Below are positions 1 through 8,700 of a stretch of 63,211 nt of DNA, in pieces; position 1 is the first letter of the stretch; every line of letters starts with the position of its first letter. The notes beneath the pieces are model-generated. The model saw only the letters and a program-made list of their open reading frames with translations. It searched no databases and had not been told where the DNA came from. The stretch is taken from the NCBI GenBank assembly GCA_900551995.1, contig URXW01000005.1, forward strand, positions 1-63,211, written 5' to 3'. Origin of the DNA: an uncultured Eubacteriales bacterium (GTDB lineage Bacteria; Bacillota; Clostridia; Oscillospirales; Oscillospiraceae). The translations under genes were made by a program, and so were the position numbers.

Positions 1-1
1 G

Positions 2-2155
2 TACGACACCAAGAAGTCCTTCGGCATCACCAAGAGCCACCTGCGCTTCGGCAAGCACCCCATCAGCTCCACGTACTACGTCTCCAACGCGGACTTCGTC
101 GCCTGCCACAACCAGACGTATCTGACCAAGTACGACATCATCCACGAGCTGAAGCCCCATGGCAGCTTCCTGCTGAACTGCGAGTGGACGGAGAACGAGC
201 TGGAGCAGCACGTCCCCGGCGAGATCCTCAAGTACATCGCCGACAACGACATCAAGTTCTACATCATCGACGCCAATAAGGAGTCCCAGGCACTGGGTCT
301 GGGCAACCGCTCCAACATGGTGCTGCAGGCCGCCTTCTTCAAGCTGGCGAACGTCATCCCCGTGGAGGACGCTGTGGCTCACATGAAGGACGCCGTCAAA
401 AAGACCTACGGTCTCAAGGGCGAGAAGATCGTCAACATGAACATCGCCGCCGTGGACGCCGGCATCAACGCGCTGGTGGAGGTCAAGGTAAAGCCCGAGT
501 GGACGAACCTTACCGACAAGGCGTTGAAGCCCGCCGACGAGAACCTGCCCTACGTTATCAAGAACATCCTCGTGCCCATCAATGCACAGAAGGGCGACGA
601 TCTGCCCGTCTCCGCCTTCAAGGGTATGGAGGACGGCACCATGCCGCTGGGCACCTCCCGCTATGAGAAGCGCGGCATCGCCACCCATCTGCCTGTGTGG
701 GACGCCGCCGAGTGCCTCCAGTGCAATATGTGCTCCTTCGTCTGCCCCCACGCCGTTATCCGCCCGTTCCTGCTGGACGAGGGTGAGGTCAAGGCGGCTC
801 CCGTGGACATGACGCTGGTGGACGCCAAGGGTGCCGGTCTGGACGGCTTGAAGTACACCATGGGCGTGTCCACGCTGGACTGCACCTCCTGCGGCAGCTG
901 CGTAGCGTCCTGCCCCAAGAGCGGCAAGGCTCTGAAGATGGTGCCCGCCCACGAGGTGTCTCTGGAGCAGGCCGGCTGGAACTTCCTGACCACCGTGAAG
1001 GAAAAGACCTCCCGCGTGGACAAATTCACCCTGAAGGGCAGTCAGTTCAAGCAGCCTCTGGTGGAGTTCAACGGTGCCTGTGCCGGCTGCGGCGAGACGC
1101 CCTACATCAAGCTGCTGACCCAGATGTTCGGCGACAAGATGTATCTTGCCAACGCCACCGGCTGCACCCAGGCATGGGGCGCGGCCATGCCCTGCGTGCC
1201 GTACTGCAAGAACGCCGAGGGCAAGGGCGTGGCATGGTCCAACTCCCTGTTCGAGAACAACGCCGAGTTCTCCTACGGTATGTGCCTGGCGGTCAAGCAG
1301 CTGCGCGAGTGTGTCACCGGCTACGTCAAGGAGCTGGACGCTCTGACGAAGGACACCGCCGTTAAGACCGCCATTGCCAAGTGGCTGGAGACTTACGAGG
1401 ATCTGGACGCCTCTACCCCCGCCACCGAAGCGTTGGTAGCCCTGCTGGAGAGCACCAAGTTCTCCGCCGAGGAGCAGTCCATCGTGGACGAGATCCTCAA
1501 GCGCAAGAAGGATATGTCCAAAAAGACCATGTGGATGTACGGCGGCGACGGCTGGGCGTATGACATCGGCTACGGCGGTCTCGACCACGTGTTCGCCATG
1601 GGCGAGGACGTGAACGTGCTGCTGGTGGATACCGAGGTGTACTCCAACACCGGCGGACAGTCCTCCAAGGCCACGCCCATCGGCGCGGTGGCGCAGTTCC
1701 AGGCCAGCGGCAAAAAGACCAAGAAGAAGGATCTTGGTATGCTGATGATGACCTACGACAACGTGTACGTGGCGCAGTGCTCCATGGGTGCCAACCCCAA
1801 CCAGCTCATCAAGGCGATCAAGGAAGCGGAAGCACACAAGGGTCCGTCCATCGTCATCTGCTACGCGCCCTGCATCAACCACGGCATCAAGAAGGGCATG
1901 AACAACGTCCAGCAGGAGATGAAGGACGCCGTCAACTCCGGTTATTGGAACCTGTACCGGTACAGCCCGGAGACCAAGACCTTCACGCTGGACAGCAAGG
2001 AGCCCACCATGCCCCTGTACGACTTCATGAAGGGCGAGGTGCGCTATGCCTCTCTGGAGCTGAGCTTCCCGGAGAACGCCAAGGTGCTGTTTGCCGAGGC
2101 GGAGGAGGCGGCAAAGGAGAAGTACGACTCCTACAAGCGTCGCGCCGAGAAATAA
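2..2155 (+). CDS. nifJ: Pyruvate:ferredoxin (flavodoxin) oxidoreductase, 3' part
   Basis: Partial gene: the frame is open from the window edge and 717 codons remain of a protein usually near 1,170 residues. It oxidises pyruvate to acetyl-CoA and CO2 with ferredoxin as acceptor, the central acetyl-CoA step in fermentative anaerobes. Two 4Fe-4S ferredoxin motifs are visible at about codons 238 (CLQCNMCSFVCP) and 294 (CTSCGSCVASCP). They are followed by a CAGCGET motif that begins the thiamine-diphosphate domain and by a GDGWAYDIG TPP/Mg-binding stretch. The order (gamma, ferredoxin, TPP domains) is that of the fused single-chain enzyme. An ATG at 317 lies inside the domain and is not the start. 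A strong terminator follows. Family identity is certain; only the N-terminal third is missing. Confidence 0.96.
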   Translation, partial: YDTKKSFGITKSHLRFGKHPISSTYYVSNADFVACHNQTYLTKYDIIHELKPHGSFLLNCEWTENELEQHVPGEILKYIADNDIKFYIIDANKESQALGLGNRSNMVLQAAFFKLANVIPVEDAVAHMKDAVKKTYGLKGEKIVNMNIAAVDAGINALVEVKVKPEWTNLTDKALKPADENLPYVIKNILVPINAQKGDDLPVSAFKGMEDGTMPLGTSRYEKRGIATHLPVWDAAECLQCNMCSFVCPHAVIRPFLLDEGEVKAAPVDMTLVDAKGAGLDGLKYTMGVSTLDCTSCGSCVASCPKSGKALKMVPAHEVSLEQAGWNFLTTVKEKTSRVDKFTLKGSQFKQPLVEFNGACAGCGETPYIKLLTQMFGDKMYLANATGCTQAWGAAMPCVPYCKNAEGKGVAWSNSLFENNAEFSYGMCLAVKQLRECVTGYVKELDALTKDTAVKTAIAKWLETYEDLDASTPATEALVALLESTKFSAEEQSIVDEILKRKKDMSKKTMWMYGGDGWAYDIGYGGLDHVFAMGEDVNVLLVDTEVYSNTGGQSSKATPIGAVAQFQASGKKTKKKDLGMLMMTYDNVYVAQCSMGANPNQLIKAIKEAEAHKGPSIVICYAPCINHGIKKGMNNVQQEMKDAVNSGYWNLYRYSPETKTFTLDSKEPTMPLYDFMKGEVRYASLELSFPENAKVLFAEAEEAAKEKYDSYKRRAEK

Positions 2156-2176
2156 GTTTTCACCTAAAAGCAAGAA

Positions 2177-2207
2177 CCACCCCCGGCAAAAGCCGGGGGT
2201 GGCTTTT
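2177..2207 (+). terminator. Intrinsic terminator after nifJ
   Basis: Perfect 11-bp GC-rich stem (2177-2187 with 2192-2202), AAAA loop, then CTTTT. It sits 22 bp past the nifJ stop. Confidence 0.9.
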
Positions 2208-2253
2208 CTCTGAGGGAAATTACTTATTCCCGTGAGAAAAAATTGTTAAACTG

Positions 2254-2282
2254 TTGACAGACGGGCAGGCAAGTGATAAAAT
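2254..2282 (+). promoter_or_regulatory. Sigma-A promoter of the CoA-transferase gene
   Basis: TTGACA at 2254-2259, 17-bp spacer, TAAAAT at 2277-2282 with an upstream TG at 2274 (extended -10). It lies 42 bp before the start codon and gives the gene its own transcript, separate from nifJ. Confidence 0.8.
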
Positions 2283-2324
2283 TAACAAAGTATAAAAAAG
2301 CGAAACGCGGAAAGGGAGAACACT

Positions 2325-3674
2325 ATGGCGAGACCGTTTGACTACACAGCGGAATACAAGCGAAAGCTATGCACTGCCGACGAGGCGGCGCGGGTGGTAA
2401 AGAGCGGCGACTGGATCGACATTTCCATGGGCACGGGCTTCCCGTCCCTGATGGACGCAGCCATCGCCAAGCGTAAAGACGAGCTGCGGGCGGTCAAGAT
2501 TCGCGGCTACCTGATTTTTGACCCCATTCAGATGGTGGAGTGCGACCCGGAGCGCAAACATTTTGTCTATAACAGCTGGCACATGTCCGGCTACGAGCGC
2601 AAGCTCTGTGACCGCGGACTGTGCAACTTCAACCCCATGGTGTTCCGCAATCTGAGCTGGTATTACAACCAGTTCCTCACCGTCAACGTGGCGATGATGG
2701 CGGTCACGCCCATGAACGAGCACGGTTATTTCAACTTCGCCGGTGCCACGGCATCCGCCCGCTCCACGCTGGATAAGGCGGACGTGGTCATTCTGGAGAT
2801 CAACGAGAACCTTCCGTGGGTCTACGGCGGTCTGGATGAGTGCATCCATATCAGCGACGTGGACATGATCGTGGAGGGGCCCCACGGCCCGCTGCCCAGC
2901 GTCAAATCTCCCGCCGCCAATGAAGCGGAGATGAAGATCGCCGAATACGTGGTGCAGAACATGGTGGACGGCTCCACGCTCCAGCTGGGTATCGGCTCTC
3001 TGCCCAACGCCGTGGGTCAGATGATCGCCAAAAGCGACCTGCGCGACCTGGGCATCCACACGGAGATGCTGTGCGACAGCTATCTCGATATGTACAAGGC
3101 GGGCAAGATCACCAACAACCAGAAGAAGCTCGACCGCTACAAGAGCATCTTCGGTCTTGCCATCGGCTCGCCCGACCTGTACGACTGGATCCGGGAGAAC
3201 CCCGGCGTGGTCACGTACCCCATCAGCTACTGCAACGACCCCGCCAACGTGGGCAAGCAGGACAACTTCGTTTCCATCAACAACTGCATTTCCGTGGATC
3301 TGTACGGTCAGATCTGCGCCGAAAGCTCCGGCATCCGCCAGATCAGCGGCACCGGCGGTCAGCTGGATTTCCTAGAGGGCGCGGCACTGTCCCGCGGCGG
3401 CAAGGCGTTTATCTGCCTGACCTCCTCCTTCACGGATAAGCAGGGCAACGTCAAGTCCCGCATCAACCCGCTGCTGTCCCCCGGCGACATCGTCACCGAC
3501 CCCCGCAGCCAGGCGTACTACATCGTCACCGAGTATGGCGGCGTGAGTCTGGTGGGCTGCTCCACGTGGGAGCGTGCGGAGAAGCTGATCTCCATCGCCC
3601 ACCCCATGTTCCGCGACGAGCTGATCGCCAACGCGGAGAAGCAGGGTATCTGGATCCGTTCCAACAAACGCTGA
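2325..3674 (+). CDS. Acetyl-CoA hydrolase/transferase family CoA-transferase (butyryl-CoA:acetate or 4-hydroxybutyrate type)
   Basis: 449 residues, the usual size for butyryl-CoA:acetate and 4-hydroxybutyrate CoA-transferases. These enzymes move CoA from an acyl-CoA to acetate through a glutamyl-CoA intermediate. The family signature QISGTGGQLDF is present, and the glutamate just before it (about residue 333, in CAESSG) is the expected catalytic nucleophile. The start ATG has AAAGGGAG seven bases upstream. With the neighbouring PFOR and a ptb-type gene at 57.8-58.7 kb, a role in the terminal step of butyrate formation is plausible. The family also includes propionyl/succinyl- and 4-hydroxybutyrate-specific members, and the substrate cannot be settled from sequence. 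Confidence 0.88.
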   Translation: MARPFDYTAEYKRKLCTADEAARVVKSGDWIDISMGTGFPSLMDAAIAKRKDELRAVKIRGYLIFDPIQMVECDPERKHFVYNSWHMSGYERKLCDRGLCNFNPMVFRNLSWYYNQFLTVNVAMMAVTPMNEHGYFNFAGATASARSTLDKADVVILEINENLPWVYGGLDECIHISDVDMIVEGPHGPLPSVKSPAANEAEMKIAEYVVQNMVDGSTLQLGIGSLPNAVGQMIAKSDLRDLGIHTEMLCDSYLDMYKAGKITNNQKKLDRYKSIFGLAIGSPDLYDWIRENPGVVTYPISYCNDPANVGKQDNFVSINNCISVDLYGQICAESSGIRQISGTGGQLDFLEGAALSRGGKAFICLTSSFTDKQGNVKSRINPLLSPGDIVTDPRSQAYYIVTEYGGVSLVGCSTWERAEKLISIAHPMFRDELIANAEKQGIWIRSNKR

Positions 3675-3690
3675 AAATACATCAACAGGG

Positions 3691-3730
3691 GGGAGGCGGC
3701 TCCGAGCCGTCTCCCTCTTGACATTTTTTT
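3691..3730 (+). terminator. Terminator after the CoA-transferase gene
   Basis: Stem 3691-3701 / 3705-3715 (11 bp with one G-U pair), followed by T-rich 3716-3731. Its tail contains the -35 box of the next promoter. Confidence 0.7.
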
Positions 3731-3746
3731 TCGAATATAGTATACT
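3718..3746 (+). promoter_or_regulatory. Sigma-A promoter of the T-box/valS transcript
   Basis: TTGACA at 3718-3723, 17-bp spacer, TATACT at 3741-3746. The T-run of the preceding terminator forms the spacer. The predicted transcript start near 3753 coincides with the beginning of the T-box leader. Confidence 0.85.
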
Positions 3747-3752
3747 TCCCCC

Positions 3753-4019
3753 ATACGAAACCGGCGATGACGGGAAGCAGTAGGCGGTCAGCGAATGCGA
3801 AGAGAGGGTGCGGCAGGTGTAAGCACCCGTGACGCGCCGCCCAAGTCGTCCCTGAGCTTCGCGCTGAACTGACAGTAGGCGGCGACGGTTTGTCCTCCGT
3901 TACCGGGACGGGGTGTCTCTGCACCCATGAGAGCGGGTCTAACCCGAATACAGGTGGTACCACGGACTTATATGTTCGCCCTGTTTTGCACTGGCAAAAC
4001 GGAGCGGACTTTTTGTTTT
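3753..4019 (+). promoter_or_regulatory. T-box riboswitch, valine GUC specifier
   Basis: The conserved T-box sequence AGGTGGTACCACGG is at 3952-3965. Stem I can be folded by eye: GCGA 3764-3767 with TCGC 3859-3862, GGGA 3772-3775 with TCCC 3849-3852, and GGCGG 3783-3787 with CCGCC 3837-3841. This leaves a specifier loop with the AGTA element on its 5' side and GTC at 3845-3847 on its 3' side. GTC is a valine codon, matching the downstream gene. A terminator hairpin (3974-3989 / 3994-4009, then a T-run) overlaps the antiterminator region. Uncharged tRNA-Val should stabilise the antiterminator and allow valS transcription. Confidence 0.95.
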
Positions 4020-4046
4020 GCCAAATACCGAAGAAGGAGTACAAAT

Positions 4047-6677
4047 ATGAAAGAACTGCCCAAGGTCTACGACCCGCGGGACGTGGAACCCCGCATTTAC
4101 AAGCTGTGGATGGACGGCGACTGCTTCAAGGCGGAGCCGAACCCCGACAAAAAGCCCTTCTCCATCGTCATGCCGCCCCCCAACGTCACCGGTCAGCTGC
4201 ACATGGGTCACGCGCTGGACTGCACGCTGCAGGACATTCTGACCCGCTTCAAGCGTATGCAGGGCTACGAAGCCCTGTGGCTCCCCGGCAGCGACCACGC
4301 CGGCATCGCCACCCAGATCAAGGTGGAGGAAGATCTGCGTAAAACCGAAGGACTGACCCGCTACGATCTGGGACGCGAGAAGTTCCTGGAGCGCGTCTGG
4401 GCGTGGAAGGAAAAGTACGGCAGCCGCATCGTGGAGCAGCAGAAGAAGATGGGTGCCTCCTGCGACTGGAGCCGCGACCGCTTCACCATGGACGAGGGCT
4501 GCTCCCGCGCCGTCCGCGAGACGTTCTGCGAGCTGTACGACAAGGGCTTGATCTACAAGGGCAGCCGCATCATCAACTGGTGCCCCCACTGCCTGACCGC
4601 CCTTTCCGACGCCGAGGTGGAGTACACCGACAAGCCCGGCCACCTGTGGTACGTCCGCTATCCGCTCACCGACGGCAGCGGCGACATCGTCATCGCCACC
4701 ACCCGTCCCGAAACCATGTTCGGTGACACCGGCGTGGCGGTGAACCCGGAGGACGAAAAGTTCAAGCACCTCATCGGCAAGACCTGCATCCTGCCTCTGG
4801 TGGGGCGCGAGATCCCCATTGTGGGCGACGAGTATTGCGAGATCGGCTTCGGCACCGGCGCGGTAAAGATGACCCCCGCCCATGACCCCAACGACTTCGA
4901 GGTGGGTCTGCGCCACAATCTCGAGGTCATCCGCTGCATCAGCGACGACGGCACCATGAACGAGAACGCCGGCAAGTACGAGGGTCTGGATCGCTACGCC
5001 TGCCGCAAGGCAACGGTGGCGGATCTGGAGGCGGAGGGCTATCTGGTCAAGACCGAGCCGTACAGCCACAATGTGGGCACCTGCTACCGCTGCCACAACG
5101 ACGTGGAGCCTCTGATCTCCGCCCAGTGGTTCGTGAAGATGGCTCCTCTGGCGAAGGAGGCGATCCGTGTGGTGGAGGACGGCACCATCAAGTTTGTGCC
5201 GGAGCGTTTCACCAAGACCTATATCAACTGGATGGAAAATGTCCATGACTGGTGTATTTCCCGCCAGCTATGGTGGGGACACCAAATCCCCGCATGGTAC
5301 TGCGACGAATGCGGACATATCAATGTGAGCCGCACCGACCCCACCAAGTGCGAAAAGTGCGGCTGCACCCACCTCACCCGCGAGGAGGACGTGCTGGACA
5401 CTTGGTTCAGCTCCGCCCTGTGGCCGTTCTCCACGCTGGGCTGGCCCGACACCGACGCCGCCGACCTGAAATACTGGTATCCCACCTCCGTCATGGTCAC
5501 CGGCTACGACATCATTTTCTTCTGGGTGGCGCGTATGATCTTCTCCGGCATGGAGCAGATGAAGAAGGAGCCCTTCAAGACGGTGTTCATCCACGGTCTG
5601 GTGCGCGACGACAAGGGACGCAAGATGTCCAAGTCCCTGGGCAACGGCATCGACCCGCTGGAAATGGCGGACAAGTACGGCGCGGACGCCCTGCGCTTCA
5701 ACCTCATCACCGGCAACAGCCCCGGCAACGATATGCGCTTCTTTGTGGAGAAGTGCGAGGCTATGCGTAACTTCGCCAACAAAATCTGGAACGCCAGCCG
5801 CTTCGTGATGATGAATCTGACCATCGACAAAGTCCAACTGCCCGAAAAACTGGAGCTGGAGGACAAGTGGGTGCTCAGCAAGCTGAACACCCTGATCCGC
5901 GAGGTCACCGACAATCTGGAAGCCTACGAGCTGGGCGTGGCGTCCGCTAAGATCTACGATTTCATCTGGGACACCTACTGCGACTGGTATATCGAGCTGA
6001 CCAAGACCCGTCTTAACGGCGAGGACGCCGCCGCCAAGCTGGCGGCGGAGAACGTGCTGTGCTACGTGCTGCTGCGTATTCTGGAGCTGCTGCACCCCTT
6101 CATGCCCTTCATCACGGAGGAGATCTGGCAGGCACTGCCCCACGAGGGTGAGTATCTGATCTCCGCCCAGTGGCCGGAGTATCAGGACGCACTGCACTTC
6201 CCGGAGGCGGAGACCGCCATGGAGGCGGTCAAGGACGCCATCTCCGCCATCCGCGCCCGCCGCGCCGAGATGAACGTGCCGCCCAGCCGCAAGGCGCAGG
6301 TGATCCTCGTGACCGCCCAGCCCGACAACTACAAGCTGGGTGCCCACTTCATCACCCGCATGGCATACGCCAGCGAGTTGACCGTTCTGACCGCCGCTCC
6401 CGCAGACCTCACCGGCATGGTGACGGTGGCGACCCACGACGCCACGGTGTATATGCCCATGGCGGAGCTGGTGGACATCGCCAAGGAGCTGGAGCGTATC
6501 GCCGCCGAGCGCAAAAAGGCGGAGGAAAACCTGCACCGCATCGAGGCGAAGCTGTCCAACGAGTCCTTCACCTCCCGCGCCCCGGAGAACGTGGTGAACG
6601 CCGAGCGCGAAAAGGCGGAGAAGGCGCGCGCGCTTATTGCGAAGCTGGATGAATCCGCTGCGGCAATGAAGCTGTAA
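4047..6677 (+). CDS. valS: Valyl-tRNA synthetase
   Basis: 876 residues, standard length for this class I synthetase that charges tRNA-Val. HMGH (HIGH signature) is at residues 52-55 and KMSKS at about 526-530. An editing (CP1) domain lies between them and a C-terminal coiled-coil arm ends the protein. The start chosen is ATG 4047, with AAGGAG at 4034-4039. A longer in-frame reading from 3927 would run through the T-box and terminator and is rejected. The gene forms a single transcription unit between the T-box leader and the terminator at 6710. Confidence 0.98.
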   Translation: MKELPKVYDPRDVEPRIYKLWMDGDCFKAEPNPDKKPFSIVMPPPNVTGQLHMGHALDCTLQDILTRFKRMQGYEALWLPGSDHAGIATQIKVEEDLRKTEGLTRYDLGREKFLERVWAWKEKYGSRIVEQQKKMGASCDWSRDRFTMDEGCSRAVRETFCELYDKGLIYKGSRIINWCPHCLTALSDAEVEYTDKPGHLWYVRYPLTDGSGDIVIATTRPETMFGDTGVAVNPEDEKFKHLIGKTCILPLVGREIPIVGDEYCEIGFGTGAVKMTPAHDPNDFEVGLRHNLEVIRCISDDGTMNENAGKYEGLDRYACRKATVADLEAEGYLVKTEPYSHNVGTCYRCHNDVEPLISAQWFVKMAPLAKEAIRVVEDGTIKFVPERFTKTYINWMENVHDWCISRQLWWGHQIPAWYCDECGHINVSRTDPTKCEKCGCTHLTREEDVLDTWFSSALWPFSTLGWPDTDAADLKYWYPTSVMVTGYDIIFFWVARMIFSGMEQMKKEPFKTVFIHGLVRDDKGRKMSKSLGNGIDPLEMADKYGADALRFNLITGNSPGNDMRFFVEKCEAMRNFANKIWNASRFVMMNLTIDKVQLPEKLELEDKWVLSKLNTLIREVTDNLEAYELGVASAKIYDFIWDTYCDWYIELTKTRLNGEDAAAKLAAENVLCYVLLRILELLHPFMPFITEEIWQALPHEGEYLISAQWPEYQDALHFPEAETAMEAVKDAISAIRARRAEMNVPPSRKAQVILVTAQPDNYKLGAHFITRMAYASELTVLTAAPADLTGMVTVATHDATVYMPMAELVDIAKELERIAAERKKAEENLHRIEAKLSNESFTSRAPENVVNAEREKAEKARALIAKLDESAAAMKL

Positions 6678-6709
6678 AGCGAATTCACTTTTCAAATAAT
6701 TCCCTGACC

Positions 6710-6762
6710 GGATACACAAAAAAGATGCCGTAACGTGTCTTTTTTGTGTATCCGCTTTTTTT
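6710..6762 (+). terminator. Terminator after valS
   Basis: Perfect 16-bp stem, 6710-6725 with 6738-6753, followed by GCTTTTTTTAT. Confidence 0.92.
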
Positions 6763-6781
6763 ATCCAAAAATTTTTCGCCT

Positions 6782-6825
6782 TCCGACAGGCTTCGACATT
6801 TTTCGCGCACCCGACCCGCTATAAT
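6782..6825 (+). promoter_or_regulatory. Candidate Spo0A-controlled promoter of the spoIIA operon
   Basis: TTCGACA at 6792-6798 is the reverse complement of the Spo0A box core TGTCGAA; a second partial copy (CCGACAGG) lies just upstream at 6783-6790. TATAAT is at 6820-6825, about 21 bp after TCGACA. This is too far for a normal -35 but close to the 22-bp spacing known at the Spo0A-activated spoIIG promoter of Bacillus subtilis. No clear sigma-H hexamers were found. The assignment is inference. Confidence 0.4.
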
Positions 6826-6913
6826 CACCGTAGACCATCCGAAATACAGCACACCCGGCACCTGCGCGGAACGCGCCGCAGCTGCCGTAAGCAGGAACAA
6901 AGGAGCGTCCTAC

Positions 6914-7219
6914 ATGGAAATATCAGCAAAATACGAGGAACAGCGGTTGGAATTTAGCCTTGCGGGGGAGCTGGATCACCACGGCGCAAAAGGGCTGCTG
7001 CAAAGTCTGGAGCGCGAGATCGAGCGCACACTGCCCATGGTGCTGGTGCTGGATCTTTCCGGCGTCACGTTTATGGACAGCTCCGGCATCGCCGTGGCTC
7101 TCCGCGGCTGGCAGCGTATGCAGGAGCTGGGCGGCACCGTCACACTGCGGCACGTGGCGCAGCAGCCTCGCAAGGTGCTTGAGGCCGCCGGAATCGGGCG
7201 TATGATGACCATTGAATAA
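6914..7219 (+). CDS. spoIIAA: Anti-sigma-F factor antagonist SpoIIAA (STAS domain)
   Basis: 101 residues forming one STAS domain. When unphosphorylated, SpoIIAA binds SpoIIAB and frees sigma-F in the forespore. The phospho-acceptor motif DSSG is seen near residue 56-59, as in other SpoIIAA proteins. The start is ATG 6914 with AAAGGAG eight bases upstream; a longer in-frame reading from 6746 runs through the valS terminator and is rejected. It is the first gene of spoIIAA-spoIIAB-sigF, with 14 bp to spoIIAB. Confidence 0.95.
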   Translation: MEISAKYEEQRLEFSLAGELDHHGAKGLLQSLEREIERTLPMVLVLDLSGVTFMDSSGIAVALRGWQRMQELGGTVTLRHVAQQPRKVLEAAGIGRMMTIE

Positions 7220-7233
7220 GGAGGCGTACATAT

Positions 7234-7680
7234 ATGACGCGAGCGGAAAACTACGTGACGCTGGAATTTCTCAGCCGCAGCAGCAACGAGGGCTTTGCCC
7301 GTATCGCGGCGGCGGGCTTCGCCGCCCAGCTTGACCCGACGCTGGACGAATTGGGCGACATCAAAACTGCTGTCAGCGAGGCGGTGACGAACGCCATCGT
7401 CCACGCCTACCCGGATCAGCTGGGCAAGGTGGTCATGAAGCTGAAGATCCTGAAGGGCGGTGTTCTGGAGATCACCATTCGGGACTGGGGGCGCGGCATC
7501 GAAAACATCGATCAGGCGCGCCGCCCCATGTATACCACAGGCGGCAGCGAACGCAGCGGAATGGGCTTTACTATCATGGAGAGCTTCACCGACCGGCTGG
7601 TGGTGCGCTCCACGCCGGGAAAGGGGACGACGGTGCAGATGCGTAAGCGCATCGCCTCCCGGCTGACCGTAGGGCGATGA
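7234..7680 (+). CDS. spoIIAB: Anti-sigma-F factor / serine kinase SpoIIAB
   Basis: 148 residues, the normal size for this GHKL-fold protein. It holds sigma-F inactive and phosphorylates SpoIIAA. The ATP-binding boxes are visible in order: N box EAVTNAIVHAY (about residues 49-59), G1 DWGRGI (about 86-91) and G2 GSERSGMGF (about 104-112). AAGGAGG precedes the ATG. The last codons overlap the sigF start (ATGA), so the two are translationally coupled. Confidence 0.97.
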   Translation: MTRAENYVTLEFLSRSSNEGFARIAAAGFAAQLDPTLDELGDIKTAVSEAVTNAIVHAYPDQLGKVVMKLKILKGGVLEITIRDWGRGIENIDQARRPMYTTGGSERSGMGFTIMESFTDRLVVRSTPGKGTTVQMRKRIASRLTVGR

Positions 7681-8384
7681 GTGACCGGCTGGCACTGCTG
7701 GAACGGGCGCAGCAGGGGGACGGCAGCGCGGAAACACAGCTTTTGACGGAAAATGCGGGGCTGATATGGTCTATCGTCCGCCGCTACAACGGCTGCGGCG
7801 TGGAGACGGACGACCTGTACCAGCTTGGCTGCATCGGCTTCGTAAAGGCTGTAAAGGGCTTTGACTTGACATACGGCACGCAGTTTTCCACCTATGCTGT
7901 GCCTAAGATCGCCGGTGAGATCCGCCGTTTTCTCCGGGACGATGGTCCCATCAAGGTCGGCAGAACCATGCGCGAGAAAGGGCAAACGCTCTGGGCGGCG
8001 CGGGAGCGGCTGCAAAACCGTCTGGGCTGCGAGCCGAAGCTGTCTCAGCTGTCGGAGGAAACCGGCATGACGCCGGAGGAGATCGCCGCCGTGGACTTGG
8101 CACTGGTCTCACCGGAATCGCTCCAGCAGGAGACGGCGGAGGGGCTCACGCTGGAATCCACCCTGCGCGCAGCGGAACCGGAGGTCACCTTGGTGGAGCG
8201 TATCGCGCTGCGGGACGCCATCGACGCCCTTCCGGACAGGGAAAAGCAAACAATACTCCTGCGTTTTTTCAAGGGGTTGACGCAGGAGCAGACCGCACGC
8301 ATCCTGCACGTGTCGCAGGTGCAGATCTCGCGGCTGGAACGCCGCAGCCTGCAAAAGCTGCAGGAATTATTGACAGAGGAATAG
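7677..8384 (+). CDS. sigF: Forespore RNA polymerase sigma factor SigF (SpoIIAC)
   Basis: 235 residues with the sigma-70 regions in order: region 2 (LIWSIVRRY, DLYQLGCIGFVKA, FSTYAVPKIAGEIRRFLRD), region 3 and a region 4 helix-turn-helix (GLTQEQTARILHVSQVQISRLE). Sigma-F is the first forespore-specific factor. It overlaps spoIIAB by 4 bp in the conserved operon, so identity rests on both sequence and context. A spoVA cluster, which follows sigF in some spore formers, is absent here. Confidence 0.97.
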   Translation: MSDRLALLERAQQGDGSAETQLLTENAGLIWSIVRRYNGCGVETDDLYQLGCIGFVKAVKGFDLTYGTQFSTYAVPKIAGEIRRFLRDDGPIKVGRTMREKGQTLWAARERLQNRLGCEPKLSQLSEETGMTPEEIAAVDLALVSPESLQQETAEGLTLESTLRAAEPEVTLVERIALRDAIDALPDREKQTILLRFFKGLTQEQTARILHVSQVQISRLERRSLQKLQELLTEE

Positions 8385-8519
8385 CTGACAGGAGCGCACC
8401 GCGTGGACGGACAGACCGTCCGGGGGGTCGCGGCGCAGCGGTCAGTTTATTTCCGGGGTACACCGACAGGGGAGAGAAGAGCGGGGTACGCCAACAGGGG
8501 GTGCGGCGCACGCGCCGCA

Positions 8520-8560
8520 AAGCAGCCATTCCGCCAAGGGCGGAGTGGCTGCTTTCTCTT
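8520..8560 (+). terminator. Terminator after sigF
   Basis: 15-bp stem (8521-8535 with 8539-8553, one G-U pair), 3-nt loop, then TTCTCTT. It also lies at the 3' end of the convergent small gene 8564-8680. Between sigF (8384) and this hairpin only GC-rich sequence with a short GGACGG/CCGTCC hairpin is seen; a possible reading frame from 8403 runs through the terminator and is not accepted. Confidence 0.7.
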
Positions 8561-8563
8561 GCG

Positions 8564-8680
8564 TTACGCTGTGCGATGGCGGCGCGTGGCGGGCTTGTCA
8601 ATGCAGTCGATAAGCCGCAGCACGTTGGCGGCGATGGATCCGGCACCCAGCAGCGTAATAATAAAACCAAAAGTCGTCAT
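8564..8680 (-). CDS. 38-residue predicted membrane peptide, SOS (LexA) controlled
   Basis: Too short for routine gene calling but well supported. ATG at 8680 has a near-perfect Shine-Dalgarno AAGGAGGA eight bases upstream (8689-8696), and the stop is at 8564. The peptide has one hydrophobic segment (about residues 4-24, FGFIITLLGAGS... onward), then LIDCIDKP and a basic tail (TRRHRTA), so a single membrane span with a positive C-terminus is expected. Its promoter (8720-8748) has consensus hexamers with two LexA boxes in and next to it, and it is divergent from pcrA. No known family was recognised. By analogy with SOS-induced small membrane proteins (TisB toxin, the SidA division inhibitor) it could be a membrane-active toxin or division inhibitor; this is inference. 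Confidence 0.72.
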   Translation of the reverse strand: MTTFGFIITLLGAGSIAANVLRLIDCIDKPATRRHRTA

Positions 8681-8700
8681 ATTTTATGTCCTCCTTGCTC

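Noticed and set aside
5268..6719. 483-codon minus-strand frame opposite valS
   Set aside because: Antisense artefact of high GC at third positions; valS identity is certain.
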